Source: Dysidea avara (lineage: Eukaryota > Porifera > Demospongiae > Dictyoceratida > Dysideidae). Taken from it: a stretch of 64,000 nucleotides of DNA. A model generated the notes under the pieces. The model ran no database searches and was not told the DNA's origin. It saw only the letters and a program-made list of their open reading frames with translations. The translations under genes were made by a program, and so were the position numbers. The stretch covers positions 34,601,297-34,665,296 of the forward strand of contig NC_089279.1 in NCBI RefSeq assembly GCF_963678975.1. Reading direction: 5' to 3'. Positions 53,609-64,000 of this stretch are shown in pieces (position 1 is the stretch's first letter; each line of letters starts with the position of its first letter).

Positions 53609-56600
53609 TAGAAATTATTGGAGTATCAAAACAAAACTAGTGTATAGCTAGTTACATCTATGATGTTGTAATTTTAATAATCAGTAATATACTAGGTAAT
53701 ATATATACCTCTGACCTTTACATTATGTATACACATTCCTATATATATACGTATATAGTCAAATTTTCATTAGAGTATAAAATAATGTGTCAATTAATTA
53801 CATTGCACCAATCAAATTGATTAAACAATATCAAGCAACAGGAGGCTTTCTTCTGTATACCACATCAAAGTGTTTCCATTAAAATTAAATGTTTCCAGTT
53901 GTTTGATCCTTTAAGCTCAAATAGAAAACCATGTGCTAGCTACAAGTCGATGAGAACTGCACAACTTAATGAGAAAGATAAAGCATTGTTACAATATTTA
54001 TAAAGATAATACCTGTGGTTGGATTCATAGGCAGTGGAAACAGAGAAACCAGGGTCCAGGGGGCCATGACCTCACTTGATGAAAAGATTGAGATATTCTT
54101 AAAAGAGCAGTCAGTCACTCTAATAGACCAATCACTCTAATTAAACACTCACCTTTTACCTTTCCTTTAAAAGCTGTAAATAGCTATACTTAATTTATTT
54201 GCAAAAACATTAACAGTCTAAAGTAGACTCTTTTGGGCTTCTAAAATATGAAAGTTTTCCTGAGGGTAAGCCCCCAGACCCCCATGAAATACAACGTACC
54301 ATATCTGTTGTATGCTTCCAATTCCCTACTGTGGAAATTTCACCACCCCCTCATTTTTTGGCCTGCTCCACTGCTCCTGCAGTGATATAGTATACTGTGA
54401 ATGTGTTACTGTCAAAAATCAACTTTCATTTTAACCACTAAAATATTTGCACATGATGGTGGGAAATAGATTTTGTTTATAATATAAAAGTGAATCAGTG
54501 CTATATTTATGTGTTTATAGATTTTATGCATATGCTCCTGATGTATAGTACAATTCAAATAGTTGTTGTAGGCTATTACATATACACCATACCAAGTATT
54601 ATACAGATGGTATTGATAGCCTGGTACCTTACATCACACATTCTTATTAGGAAGTAAACCACATTATGTTCCTTATAAGGAAACACACTATATAAACAAT
54701 GCAGCATGCATCATTACAAAGAATACTTGTTGACCATCAACTCTACTACGGCTACTATTGGTACTACTATAGTATGTAAACCCGGATCTTGAAAAACGGT
54801 TAAAATGAAAAGTAGATACTAACAATAACTGCAACTGCACCTATAGCAATGTGACAAGTGATCTGAAAGATTTTTAAATTCAAATGTTTTACCTGGGGAG
54901 GGCAAACTATATCCATACTGTGTATATTTTACAGCATCTCAATAGTACATATTATAGATGCTGAAAAGACAAGCAGAATTAAAACTCAAATAAGATAATA
55001 CATGTAGAACGAAAACTTATGTGGAGCTCAAACTGATCAAGCATAAAATTTCTGATTGCAGGGCACTGTTGCCTTGAGGATACTTTAAAAACTGATTCTG
55101 CCGCAGAATCAACAATTATTAAGTTGCCAAATGGTTCTAAGCATCAAGTTTGTAGCTAAAATTGAATTAAAATACCTACTATGTAGGTCAGCTAGAGAAG
55201 CAACATTGGCAGGATGGTGTTTAAAAGCACCATAAAATATTATGTCCATATGATGCAATAAAGAAATTGTTTATACACACTAGGATAAAATTTCAAATTT
55301 AAGTAATAGTATTATTACAGCAGCCGGGATGTTTGGCACAATGGTGAGATAGCAGTGCAAAAAGAAGAGGCTTAATTCCAACTCACACCCTTTTCTCTTT
55401 TCAGTTTACAATGAAAACATTTTAAGTGAAGCAGTTAATGCCACTATCCACACTTAGTGTTACACTGCCACAGCTATATAAGAATACACAATATCCACCT
55501 GCAGTACACGTACTACAAATTAAACCCCATAAAAAAATTAGGTGCTTTTATCAAAAAGTAAATGGTTTTATGGCTTAGGTGCTGGACTAGTACAACCAAT
55601 TTCATAGAAATGGAAATCCATCCTGTGGGCTGCAACATACTGTGACAGTTATACATGTAGTGACTTGTGTAGTCCATCTCTGCAGTCCAAAATTTCAGTA
55701 TTGTGAAAAAGTGTGGATTCAAAGAAATAAAATCCAGAAACATTAACATATTAAAACAAACTTTGCTAATCATGTGATGTGAAGCAGTTTGCAAAATAAA
55801 CAAACTTTTCCAAAACTTGGGTTACAGTTGCAATTTTACTTCACAATCATGTGGCTTGTGTGATGGTGAGTGAAGCATCAAGACAGATCTACAAGCATTC
55901 AACAGAGTATCTACATTTCTGACTCCTGCTTCACAGGCTTTAGTCTTCTTGCAGGTATGAGAATAAAGAGAAAAGATTTCACTAGCCAGTGTTGATCATG
56001 ATGTACACTTGAACTTTTAAATTTCACGTTTGCATTTCAGTGGTCTTAAACTAGCACCATTGAACATTAGTAGAGTAACCAACTTTAATGTATTGTATTA
56101 TAATGACTGCCCTATTAGAGATTTATTGACCTCTTTGTTAGAGTATGAATTATAATATCATCACTTTTGATATAACATCTTGCTTATATTTGGAAATCCA
56201 CGCTCTTTTATCAGCTTGGCTGTTTTGGATAAGATTGATTTGCCTCTTGTACAATAAAACAATTCATAATTGTAATTCACTAATTATTATGAATATTCAG
56301 AATTCATTCATTCCTTCAGCTTTGCCACTTGTACTGGAGGTAGTGATGGACTGCTCAAACAATTCCACGCAACACACAGCATGAAAAATATCCAACCAGG
56401 CAACCACAAACAGAGACACTCAGCAGGAACTATCCCGGCTTGTGAACAGGCTGTAAGCTAATCAACAGGTAGGTGTGGTCTTTGGTACAGACACAGATTC
56501 ATGTGTGGTGTATGACTACCAAATGAACCAGTAAGGTAGCAAGACTTCTCTTCTCGGCAGACTGTGCATCCATGGGGAAGTCTTCAACAGCCTACATGTA

Positions 56601-57580
56601 ACAAGGAAAATGAATAGATGGTATACCATTATAGATATATTCTTCCGGACACACTGTAGGCAGACAACTATGCCCTCATGCAGCTTTGCCACTTTCAATA
56701 TTTGCAGTTTATAAAAGTAAAAAAAAGTCTTTTACTGTAATACACATAATTGTTACCTGTTTGCCAATCACTTCCTTAGGGACCATTGAGTAGTGAAGAT
56801 ACAAGATGTGGTGTTGTCAAAATCAGGATGAGATAGCAGCAGGTTCAGTGACCATCTAGCATAGCACCAGCAATTAATACAAGACTGGTATTAAATGTGA
56901 TCATCACAACAGAGTAGCTACAAACAGTGCTTACAAATCATGACTGTTCTATTAGAGTATATTAAGTAACGACTTGGACCAAAGGACTTTATTGACAAGA
57001 GACAGAATGACTATAGGAGCACAGAAGGACTTTGATTATCTGAATCCTGTTATTTTAGTCATTGGCAATAGGTATTAAAGCATAAGTGTAGGTTCTATTC
57101 TGGTAGTCAAAAAAGAAGCCTTGTATTTAATGAAGGTGCCATTGCGTATACAACACACCTTAAGTACCTTATTTCCAGTAATGGCTCTGTTGTTATCTTG
57201 GTAGTACTTTATCCAGTAGACCAGTACACTATGAAACTATGTATATAGAAACTTGGCAGCTCTGAATTTCTCCAGTGACACACTGATGAAGTATGACATG
57301 GACTGTTTCACTGTGATGCCTGCAAATAAAAGATGTAGACAGGTAACTTACTGCACTACCAAAATATTCAGGAAAATAATGGGAATCTGGCTATAAATTC
57401 ATGCACCTAGAACACTGACAGTGACAAATGCATCCCCTATCACACTTTTCTAACTACTGTACAGCTAAACATCAAAACTATTGTAGCCCCACACACCACT
57501 ATTTCCACAATACAAGTACCCATCAAGCACTCACTGTAGTCCCTCATTGACAAGACATCTATATAGTAGGGGTAATAATA
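53609..57580. other. Gene-poor interval
   Basis: No conserved coding frame recognised over about 4 kb. It contains degraded repeats, including a G-rich repeat with CTCTAATAGAG motifs at 54020-54380, the copied FReD promoter block at 54640-54780, and motif copies at 56103-56147 and 56941-56963. A tRNA-like TGGCACAATGGTGAG stretch at about 55330 may be SINE debris. Confidence 0.55.
54640..54780 (+). repeat. Duplicated, decayed promoter/start block of the FReD gene
   Basis: It matches 52690-52850 in order: ACATTCTTATTAG, GTTCCTTATAAGG, TATAAACAAT, GCATCATTACAAAG, GACCATCAACTCTACTA, then ACGGCTACTAT where the gene has ATGACTACTAC. The start codon is lost (ATG to ACG) and no FReD coding sequence follows. 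Confidence 0.7.
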
Positions 57581-57689
57581 GATGCCATTTCTGCATCAAG
57601 TGTTGCCACAGTTCTACTGTCATATTATCGTGCAATTACATTTTCCACTGGTAAACTCAAGTTTGTGTATATATCAACTGTATCAACTG

Positions 57690-58130
57690 TTGCTGCTCCA
57701 TGTGTTGTGTTGTTGCTCCATGTGTTGTGTTGCTGCTGCTCCATGTGTTGTGTTGCTGCTGCTCCATGTGTTGTGTTGCTGCTGCTCCATGTGTTGTGTT
57801 GCTGCTGCTCCATGTGTTGTGTTGCTGCTGCTCCATGTGTTGTGTTGTTGCTCCATGTGTTGTGTTGCTGCTGCTCCATGTGTTGTGTTGTTGCTCCATG
57901 TGTTGTGTTGTTGCTCCATGTGTTGTGTTGCTGCTGCTCCATGTGTTGTGTTGCTGCTGCTCCATGTGTTGTGTTGCTGCTGCTCCATGTGTTGTGTTGT
58001 TGCTCCATGTATTGTGTTGCTGCTGCTCCATGTGTTGTGTTGCTGCTCCATGTGTTATGTCACTGCTACTCCATGTGTTGTGTTGCTGCTCCATGTGTTG
58101 TGTCACTGCTACTCCATGTGTTGTTGTGTC
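57690..58130 (+). repeat. Minisatellite of 21- and 24-bp units (GCTGCTCCATGTGTTGTGTT)
   Basis: About 18-19 units alternate between 21 and 24 bp by one GCT/TGT triplet. Because units are multiples of three and lack stops, long frames exist on both strands: Cys/Leu/Val-rich on plus, Gln/Asn/Thr/His-rich on minus. The array begins about 40 bp past the stop codon of the minus-strand gene at 58168-62119, so it probably lies in its 3' untranslated region. I do not call it a gene. Confidence 0.9.
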
Positions 58131-58167
58131 ATGTGTTGTTGCTGCTGTTGCTACTTAATGTCTGCTG

Positions 58168-60149
58168 TCATGTATATACTGGTAATGGTAAAGAAAAGAA
58201 TGTGTTGCGATGATTGTTTGGAAGGAACCAGCTAGCTCTATTGCATTCAATCCAGTATAGCTCCAAATAATTATGAGCTTCCTGGGCAGACTTCATGGCA
58301 GAGTTTAACTTCCTTTTGGCTGCTGATGTCTTCTTCTGTATCATGAGGTGGTAAGCTTCCAAGTACTTTGAGCGTGGCTTAAGCACAGGAAATTTTTTGA
58401 TGACTTTCTTCAGTTTCCCAATTATCTATAAATAGAATGACATCATAGTTAACAGCACAAAATGAAGACACTAATACAGCACACCTGTTTGATGTTCTTT
58501 TTCACATCCTTATTGTTAGGGGTATGAGATAACATAATCAAAAATGACTCGATGTATCGACATAACCCCTTAACAGCCAAAAGGGTATCAAACTTCGATG
58601 GCATACAATCTGCAAAGAAATCACAGATTAGCATCCACAAGTTGCTATACTCTTGTTCTTACCTTGAGCAATCTTCAGGCTCCGTTCAGCTGGTCCCCAC
58701 TCCTCATTTCTGCAGTACCTATAGGTGTACAATAATAAATGAAATAAAAAGACACGCTTGCCAATGCAAAGACATAACTATAGTACATCTCTTAATACAC
58801 CCACCATGTTGGTATGCTGGCAGTGAGAAAGAAGTTCTCATTGTCACTGTTCAACTCATGGTCTTCTACAAATGATACCAGACGGTCCATTTCATCAGGT
58901 TTTATCCCTACAAGGAACCACAATTTTCTACACAATCAAGTTAGTGATAGTTTATTTACCAGTCTCCAAGAGCACGTCTAGCTCATAACAGTGATAGAGT
59001 GCTGTCAACTTTGTATCCTCCATCACTGTAACTATTTCCTTAAAATTCTCTAATGCACTCTTGACAGCTTCAATGCTAAAATTTAGTGGCAAAATGTGTC
59101 AATAATGTCTAAAAATATCTGTACAATGTGTGTTTTTATGGTACGTGTTATATAAGATAATAGTGTGTGTGTGTGTATGTGTTGTCAGGAGATTGGAAAG
59201 GTCTCTTGGGTCTTTGCGTAGCTCTGTGTTTAGTGATAGGAGTCTTTCATTGTCTACCAAGAAGATGTTCTACTGTTCCATGGTATTGGGGCCATAGTAT
59301 TGTTGTATGGGGCTGAGCCTTGCACAATTAAAGAACAGACCATTAGAAAGATTGAGTTTTTAATATCGATGTATACATTGTATACTGGGTGTTAGTAAAG
59401 TTGAGCAAAGAATTATATAGATACCTTACCAATGCCCAAATAAGAAGTATGTTTGGAATGGAGACATCTGTGAAAGATATGCTATCTATTAGACGTTTGT
59501 GCCGGCTTGGTCACAAAACAAGAATAGATGATGTTAGGATCCCAAATAGACTACTGTTTGGGTGGTTGCCACAGGCTCGGCCTCCACATGGAGTCAAGCT
59601 TCATTGGAGAGACAAGGTGAGGTAGGTTCAATATTGCTGAGGCTGATTGGCATTGCCTTGCCCTGACAGAAACGTGTGGAGATGTATGCCAGGAAGGACA
59701 AGAAGAGGGTGCAGAACACTGAACTTTCTGCACAGTTCAATTAATTGTGAAATATGCCCATCATGAATTTTGTAGGAGACAGGACATCACCAGACACAAG
59801 TGTCAAACGACATGTCCACAAGGGAGAAAGGGGTAGCCATGGTTTGATCCACTACCAATGGTGGGGAGCATAATCCAGTGAATGGCTTCACTTAAATGGT
59901 TCAATAGTGTTTGTGACTGTGTGTTTAGCATTGCAAAGTGGGGAAAGGTTGCAGGTTCAATGCCCAGTTGACGTTGCTGTTCCTTGAGCAAGAAACATTG
60001 CCTCAGCTGTTTAAATGGGGACCTATAGTGACCCAAGGAAACAGCCCACTCAGCCGTATCATCAATGGGTGTGCTTGGTGTTAACTGGGGAAGCAAATGC
60101 TAACTATCCATGTCTCACATAACAGGCAAGCGTGGGAGTTTGTGTGTGT

Positions 60150-60219
<70 letters not shown>

Positions 60220-62119
60220 ATGTGTGGGTGGGTATTTGTGTAACAGTGTTACACTCACTTAAACATCATCAACTGAACCTCAAGGTGTTGAGGAATGGCT
60301 AGGAGTAATAACTGATAATCCTCCAAGTTAGCAGCAGTGGATAAAGCCATCTCTCCTACATTTTGTAAGTGTGTTAATAGGTGAGCTACTAACTGAACAT
60401 GTCTACCTGACTGACTGGCAGCTTCCAGATCTCCATTGTTCAACTTAAAGCTGCTAGTGGCAGTTAACAATTGGACATATGATGACAAGTCTTCAGTAGT
60501 TAGACTGAGCTTTGATGACCTGGAATTATATAATATATGTACACCGTGTTTGTACTGTACATCATACAGTATATGTTAGCACACTTACTGCTTGTTGGCC
60601 TGTTTGATGCAGTGTTCTCCCAGCTTCTTGCAGTGGCTTAGTTTGCTACAACATTTGGTTACTGCAGCGTAAGCCTCGATCACCTGTAGTGTAACTTGTA
60701 AACATGATTTAGTCATCATCTGATTGATCTAACCTCATTAGTATCACCTTCATTCTCAGCTTCATTTAGCTGTTCTAGAGCAGTCATCAAAGCATGGCTG
60801 TTCATGTGTTGAGAGTGGTAGTCCTCTGTTAGGTGGTGAAGTGACCGCATGGTGTCCCTTATTCCAACACTACTCCTAAAGTGGTTATAACACATTCAGC
60901 GTATTCAAACATTCTAATATAACATACAGGTGTGGTAAGTTGTCATGACCAGGCCCTTATTAAAAATTATGTGAATGTATGTACGTAGATACGTATTCAA
61001 AATGCTTTGTAGCACATAAATGTTTTGCTCACTTTTTGGTCTTAAATGGCACTGACACACACACTTGGTGCCTGACCACGCGGTACACGATCTTGAAGAA
61101 CACTGAGAACAAGTTCTTTCCAGTTGCTGGTGCCACTTCTACAGTACTGCTTGATACCTACAGTGTACAATAATATACTAATTCATAATATTATGATCAT
61201 TTCTGTACTCATACTTGGTCAAGCACAGCCATGTCAGTTATATTACTGACTGGTTGAGGTAGTTGTGGAATGACTTCCCATTCTTCTCTGTCAGTGTGCA
61301 GAGAGAACACACTGGTGTCTGCACTGCTGATGTCATCATATTCATTTAGCTGAATGACAATGAGTTAATTTATTGGATTAAAGTGTCTTTGACTCACATT
61401 ATGATGGTAGTGTGATGTTGTAGTGTACAGAGAGGTAGCAGGCTCCAGTTGGGGGATGGTAACAGCTGGTAGGGTTGGAGCTGGCCAAAGGACATCTTCA
61501 TAACTCCTTGGTTGTTCGTAAACTGGTTCGTACTGTTTAACAACAGGCTTCCCAATCAATTCCCAGAAGGTGTCTGGTCGATCATACACTATTGGTATGT
61601 TAGTATGTGTGATGTGGGCATTCCTGTTGCTAAACAGTACATCCCGGTATATAGCTTCAGGATCTTCTTCTGCTGCAATATACATTGTTAAGTTATTATT
61701 GTTTGATGTAGTAACCTTGATAATGATGGGATGATGTGTTAGATGTCTCCATCTCCACAACTACCTCATTGATGCTAGGCCCTACAGTAGCTATAGCAGC
61801 AGGTGAGTTGTTCTGGATAGTGAGAATATATCACATATTCGTAAACAAGTATTGACAATACATTTGAAAATGATGTTGCCACTTTGGGAGGTGCTGGCTT
61901 TAAAGATTCACACACGATAGATTGATGTTTATCTGGTGGCTCTACTTCCTTGACCTGACCACCTTGTTGTTCTTCGTTGTTAGTAGCATCCAGTCCAAAA
62001 AGTAATGCCAAAATTGTGATACATATAAGTGTTTGCACTGTACGCTGTATACATGAACACCTCTCACCCCATAAGATGTATCTTAGGCAAAAGTACAAAG
62101 ACTTCAAGAGCACTTCCAT
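58168..62119 (-). CDS. Membrane-anchored helical-repeat protein, possibly adenylate-cyclase-10-like (13 exons, 681 aa)
   Basis: Exons in coding order: 62119-61862, 61812-61716, 61672-61398, 61349-61215, 61157-61033, 60875-60734, 60683-60589, 60519-60259, 59075-58960, 58907-58805, 58718-58663, 58609-58485, 58425-58168. All junctions have GT/AG and phases join without stops; total 2046 nt. The N-terminus starts MEVLLKSLYF and has one hydrophobic segment (TLICITILALLFGL) that could anchor it in a membrane. Residues of about 90-300 are polar and low in structure, with tyrosines in contexts such as YEPVYEQPRSYEDV. The last 350 residues are predicted helical by eye and resemble TPR-like repeats, ending in a KLNSAMKSAQEAHNYLELYW segment like the C-terminal region of soluble adenylate cyclase (ADCY10). 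No cyclase catalytic domain or NTPase motif is present. Function is not assigned. ATG choice rests on the first Met before the hydrophobic segment; an upstream exon cannot be excluded. Confidence 0.75.
59190..59745 (+). mobile_element. LINE reverse-transcriptase C-terminal fragment
   Basis: Frames encode SLGSLRSSVFSDRSLSLSTK and VLLYGAEPCTIKEQTIRKIE, then RRLCRLGHKTRIDDVRIPNR and LLFGWLPQARPPHGVKLHW, with a frameshift after it. These match the C-terminal thumb and tail of non-LTR retrotransposons that contain LYGAE.W and R..GH..R.. .RIP..LL. G blocks. It lies antisense in intron 8 of the minus-strand gene and is truncated at both ends. Confidence 0.75.
59880..60234 (+). repeat. Possible SINE remnant followed by (GT)n
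   Basis: GCAGGTTCAATGCCCAG at about 59950 is close to a pol III B box. The stretch follows the LINE fragment and ends in a GT array at about 60139-60216. A shared origin with the LINE tail is possible but not shown. Confidence 0.35.
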
Positions 62120-62198
62120 GGCTCTCCCAGCTAAGGCTGTTAACAAAATAAAGAAATATCTGTACGGTGTATCCAAAAAGCATCGGTACAAGCCTTGC

Positions 62199-62307
62199 AA
62201 CACACACACACACATACACACACACACACACGCACGCACACACCTCCTCCTACTACTGCCATAAAATGGTCACACACACACACACACACACGCACGCACG
62301 CACGCAT
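62199..62307 (+). repeat. (CA)n and (GCAC)n microsatellites
   Basis: Two CA-rich tracts flank the unique stretch TCCTACTACTGCCATAAAATGG. The reverse complement of this stretch recurs three times between 62893 and 63115. This lies about 80-190 bp upstream of the ATG of the minus-strand gene. Confidence 0.9.
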
Positions 62308-62614
62308 ACCTATGGTGGCCGAGAAGGACACTCCGCTGCGCCTTGTGAAAACCGCTGCTGTCCTTTGATATCCGCTGCGGTCCTTTGAAGCCGCTGCGGA
62401 CTAGTGAGAGCCGCTGCGGATTTGTTGACTCACGTGATAATCTTAATCTGGCCACGTGCGATCTGTTTGTCACCTGAAAACTGACTCGTGAAGAACTATG
62501 ATATTAACCAGTCTATGAATATAGAATTTATTGTTAAAGGAAGGATCTAGTCTAAGAAGAACTACAACTCGTTTGATGGTGGGCGTGTTCAAGAATTGAC
62601 ACAACTTGCGATAA
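62308..62614. promoter_or_regulatory. Promoter-like block, copy 1 (CCGCTGCGG and CACGTG motifs)
   Basis: It begins at TGGTGGCCGAGAAGGACA and carries CCGCTGCG-type motifs at 62333, 62352, 62372, 62391 and 62411, then two CACGTG E-boxes near 62432 and 62453. It lies about 190-500 bp upstream of the minus-strand gene's start codon, so a promoter role is plausible but inferred. The same block is repeated at 63117-63380. Confidence 0.55.
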
Positions 62615-62790
62615 AATATATTTATAGCTATAAATTTTGCGATAAAATATATTAGATTATAAAATTATTTGTGATTTATAGCGGTGTGGCAGAAAGTCAA
62701 GAATTCGTTCCTTACTACAAGGACATTGTGCAATCATCGTAAGTAATTAATCCAGTGAAGCTGTATGTGGTGTAGACTTGTACATAGATT

Positions 62791-62791
62791 G

Positions 62792-62887
<96 letters not shown>

Positions 62888-63013
62888 TGTGTGTGACCAT
62901 TTTATGGCAGTGGTACAGAGGAGTAGGAGGAGGTGTGTGCGTGCGTGCGTGCGTGTGTGTGTGTGTGGGACCATTTTATGGCAGTGGTACAGAGGAGTAG
63001 GAGGAGGTGTGTG

Positions 63014-63065
<52 letters not shown>

Positions 63066-63116
63066 TGTGTGTGACCATTTTATGGCAGTGGTACAGAGGA
63101 GTAGGAGGAGGTATGT
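62791..63116 (+). repeat. Minisatellite: (GCGT)n arrays alternating with a 42-bp spacer
   Basis: GTGC/GCGT tetranucleotide arrays are separated by three copies of a spacer beginning CATTTTATGGCAGTGGTACA and ending GAGTAGGAGGAGG, at about 62898, 62971 and 63075. One inverted partial copy of the spacer occurs at 62243-62270. Open frames here (poly Cys-Val-Arg-Ala) are artefacts. Confidence 0.92.
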
Positions 63117-63380
63117 ATGGTGGCCGAGAAGGACACTCCGCTGCGCCTTGTGAAAACCGCTGCGGTCCTTTGATATCCGCTGCGGACTAGTGAGAGCCGC
63201 TGCGGATTTGTTGACTCACGTGATAATCTTAATCTGGCCACGTGCGATCTGTTTGTCACCTGAAAACTGACTCGTGAAGAACTATGATATTAAAATATAG
63301 AATTTATTGTTAAAGGAAGGATCTAGTCTAAGAAGAACTACAACTCGCTTGATGGTGGGCGTGTTCAAGAATTGATACAA
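63117..63380. promoter_or_regulatory. Promoter-like block, copy 2
   Basis: A near-identical direct copy of 62308-62614, starting TGGTGGCCGAGAAGGACA. It has lost one CCGCTGCGG unit and a few bases around the ATTAACCAGTCTATGAATAT stretch. Both CACGTG hexamers are kept. The minisatellite lies between the two copies. Confidence 0.6.
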
Positions 63381-64000
63381 CTTGACACAGTGAGAGCGTT
63401 TGTCAACTGTTAAGAGAGGTGGAGTTTTGAAACGCGAATTTCAAGGCCAAGAACTCGAAAGCAGGCACTACTATAATGTATTTTAATCATTTCGAGACTG
63501 GCTGGTGTTGACATGCAGTGGTATTTAATAGTCTACTCATTTTCTGAGCATATCAGCATTATTTACAACTGTCTGTCAGGTTATACAGGGTTGTATGGAC
63601 TATACGCATGCTGTGATCATGAGGTTTTAAATGTCTGGTCATTGCAATGTCATCTGTATTCTATTGTCAAGACAGATTACTAAAGCAGTCTATGAGATTC
63701 TAAATCTTGTTCATGAAAAATCTAGCCTAAAAAGTATTTACAACTAAGTTGACTCGTTTGATGGTGGAGAAATGAGACAACAACTCAAACAATCGAGAGC
63801 ATTTGTCAGCTGAATGTGATTTTAAGGTGACAGGAAGCAGGATTATATAATGTATTCCAATTATTTGAGACTGGCTGGTGTTGACATGTATCAGTGAGCC
63901 ACTTGTATTATGTCATTTAATAATTGTTGACGTGGATAATACCATGAGGATATCAGGACTATGCTGTAATTCCCTGCTCACAAAATAATTGAATTTCTTG
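63381..64000. repeat. Further diverged copies of the upstream block
   Basis: The stretch GAGCGTTTGTCAACTG through GAGACTGGCTGGTGTTGACA (63397-63513) is repeated in diverged form at 63796-63886. The TTTGATGGTGG stretch of the promoter-like block also recurs at 63758. No gene recognised to the end of the window. Confidence 0.55.

Noticed and set aside
55320-55400. tRNA-like A-box sequence TGGCACAATGGTGAG
   Set aside because: The B box is degenerate and no cloverleaf can be drawn; noted only as possible SINE debris.
57690-58130. Regular repeat array considered as a CRISPR array
   Set aside because: There are no unique spacers between repeats, units are contiguous, and the genome is animal.
57582-58235. 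Five overlapping long open frames, 122-217 codons, in the minisatellite
   Set aside because: Unit lengths are multiples of three with no stop, so every frame stays open; composition follows the repeat and no domain is present.
62140-63190. Several short frames in the GT/GCGT repeats upstream of the 58-62 kb gene
   Set aside because: They are microsatellite-derived (Cys-Val-Arg-Ala) and run into the duplicated promoter-like block without coding signals.

Overview
This window is animal nuclear DNA. It is AT-rich, with compact multi-exon genes, short GT-AG introns, many microsatellites and many small DNA transposons. The gene content (a TMEM41-type protein, two ABCC4/MRP4-type exporters, a fibrinogen-related secreted protein), small introns and repeat load fit a demosponge such as Amphimedon. 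The species is inference; no ribosomal or mitochondrial marker is present.

Layout. 1-1560: repeats, no gene. 1561-2058 (+): two exons of a TMEM41A-like membrane protein whose other exons are not visible. 5351-23692 (-): complete 29-exon ABCC4-like exporter, 1408 residues (copy A). 23693-26554: 2.9 kb between divergent start codons, holding a dead LINE reverse-transcriptase fragment and two MITEs. 26555-49759 (+): second complete 29-exon ABCC4-like exporter, 1415 residues (copy B), head-to-head with copy A. 52868-53608 (+): single-exon fibrinogen-related protein. 53.7-57.6 kb: no gene recognised. 57.69-58.13 kb: coding-like minisatellite. 58168-62119 (-): 13-exon gene for a 681-residue protein with an N-terminal membrane anchor and a long helical C-terminal region, possibly adenylate-cyclase-10-like. 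62.2-64.0 kb: microsatellites and a duplicated promoter-like block with CCGCTGCGG and CACGTG motifs.

The centre of interest is the inverted ABCC4 pair. All 28 intron positions and phases correspond and 26 of 29 exons have equal length. The nucleotide-binding-domain-1 block is nearly or fully identical, including some intron sequence, while the N-terminus, the exon 9 segment and the inter-domain linker differ. This suggests an old inverted duplication followed by gene conversion. Several MITEs with perfect 8-bp target duplications sit in introns of one copy and not the other, so they post-date the duplication. A dispersed 19-bp motif built round the near-palindrome CTCTAATAGAG occurs about 16-18 times. 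Exon boundaries were set by hand from GT/AG signals, reading frame, and agreement between the two paralogues and with the known ABCC4 domain order.
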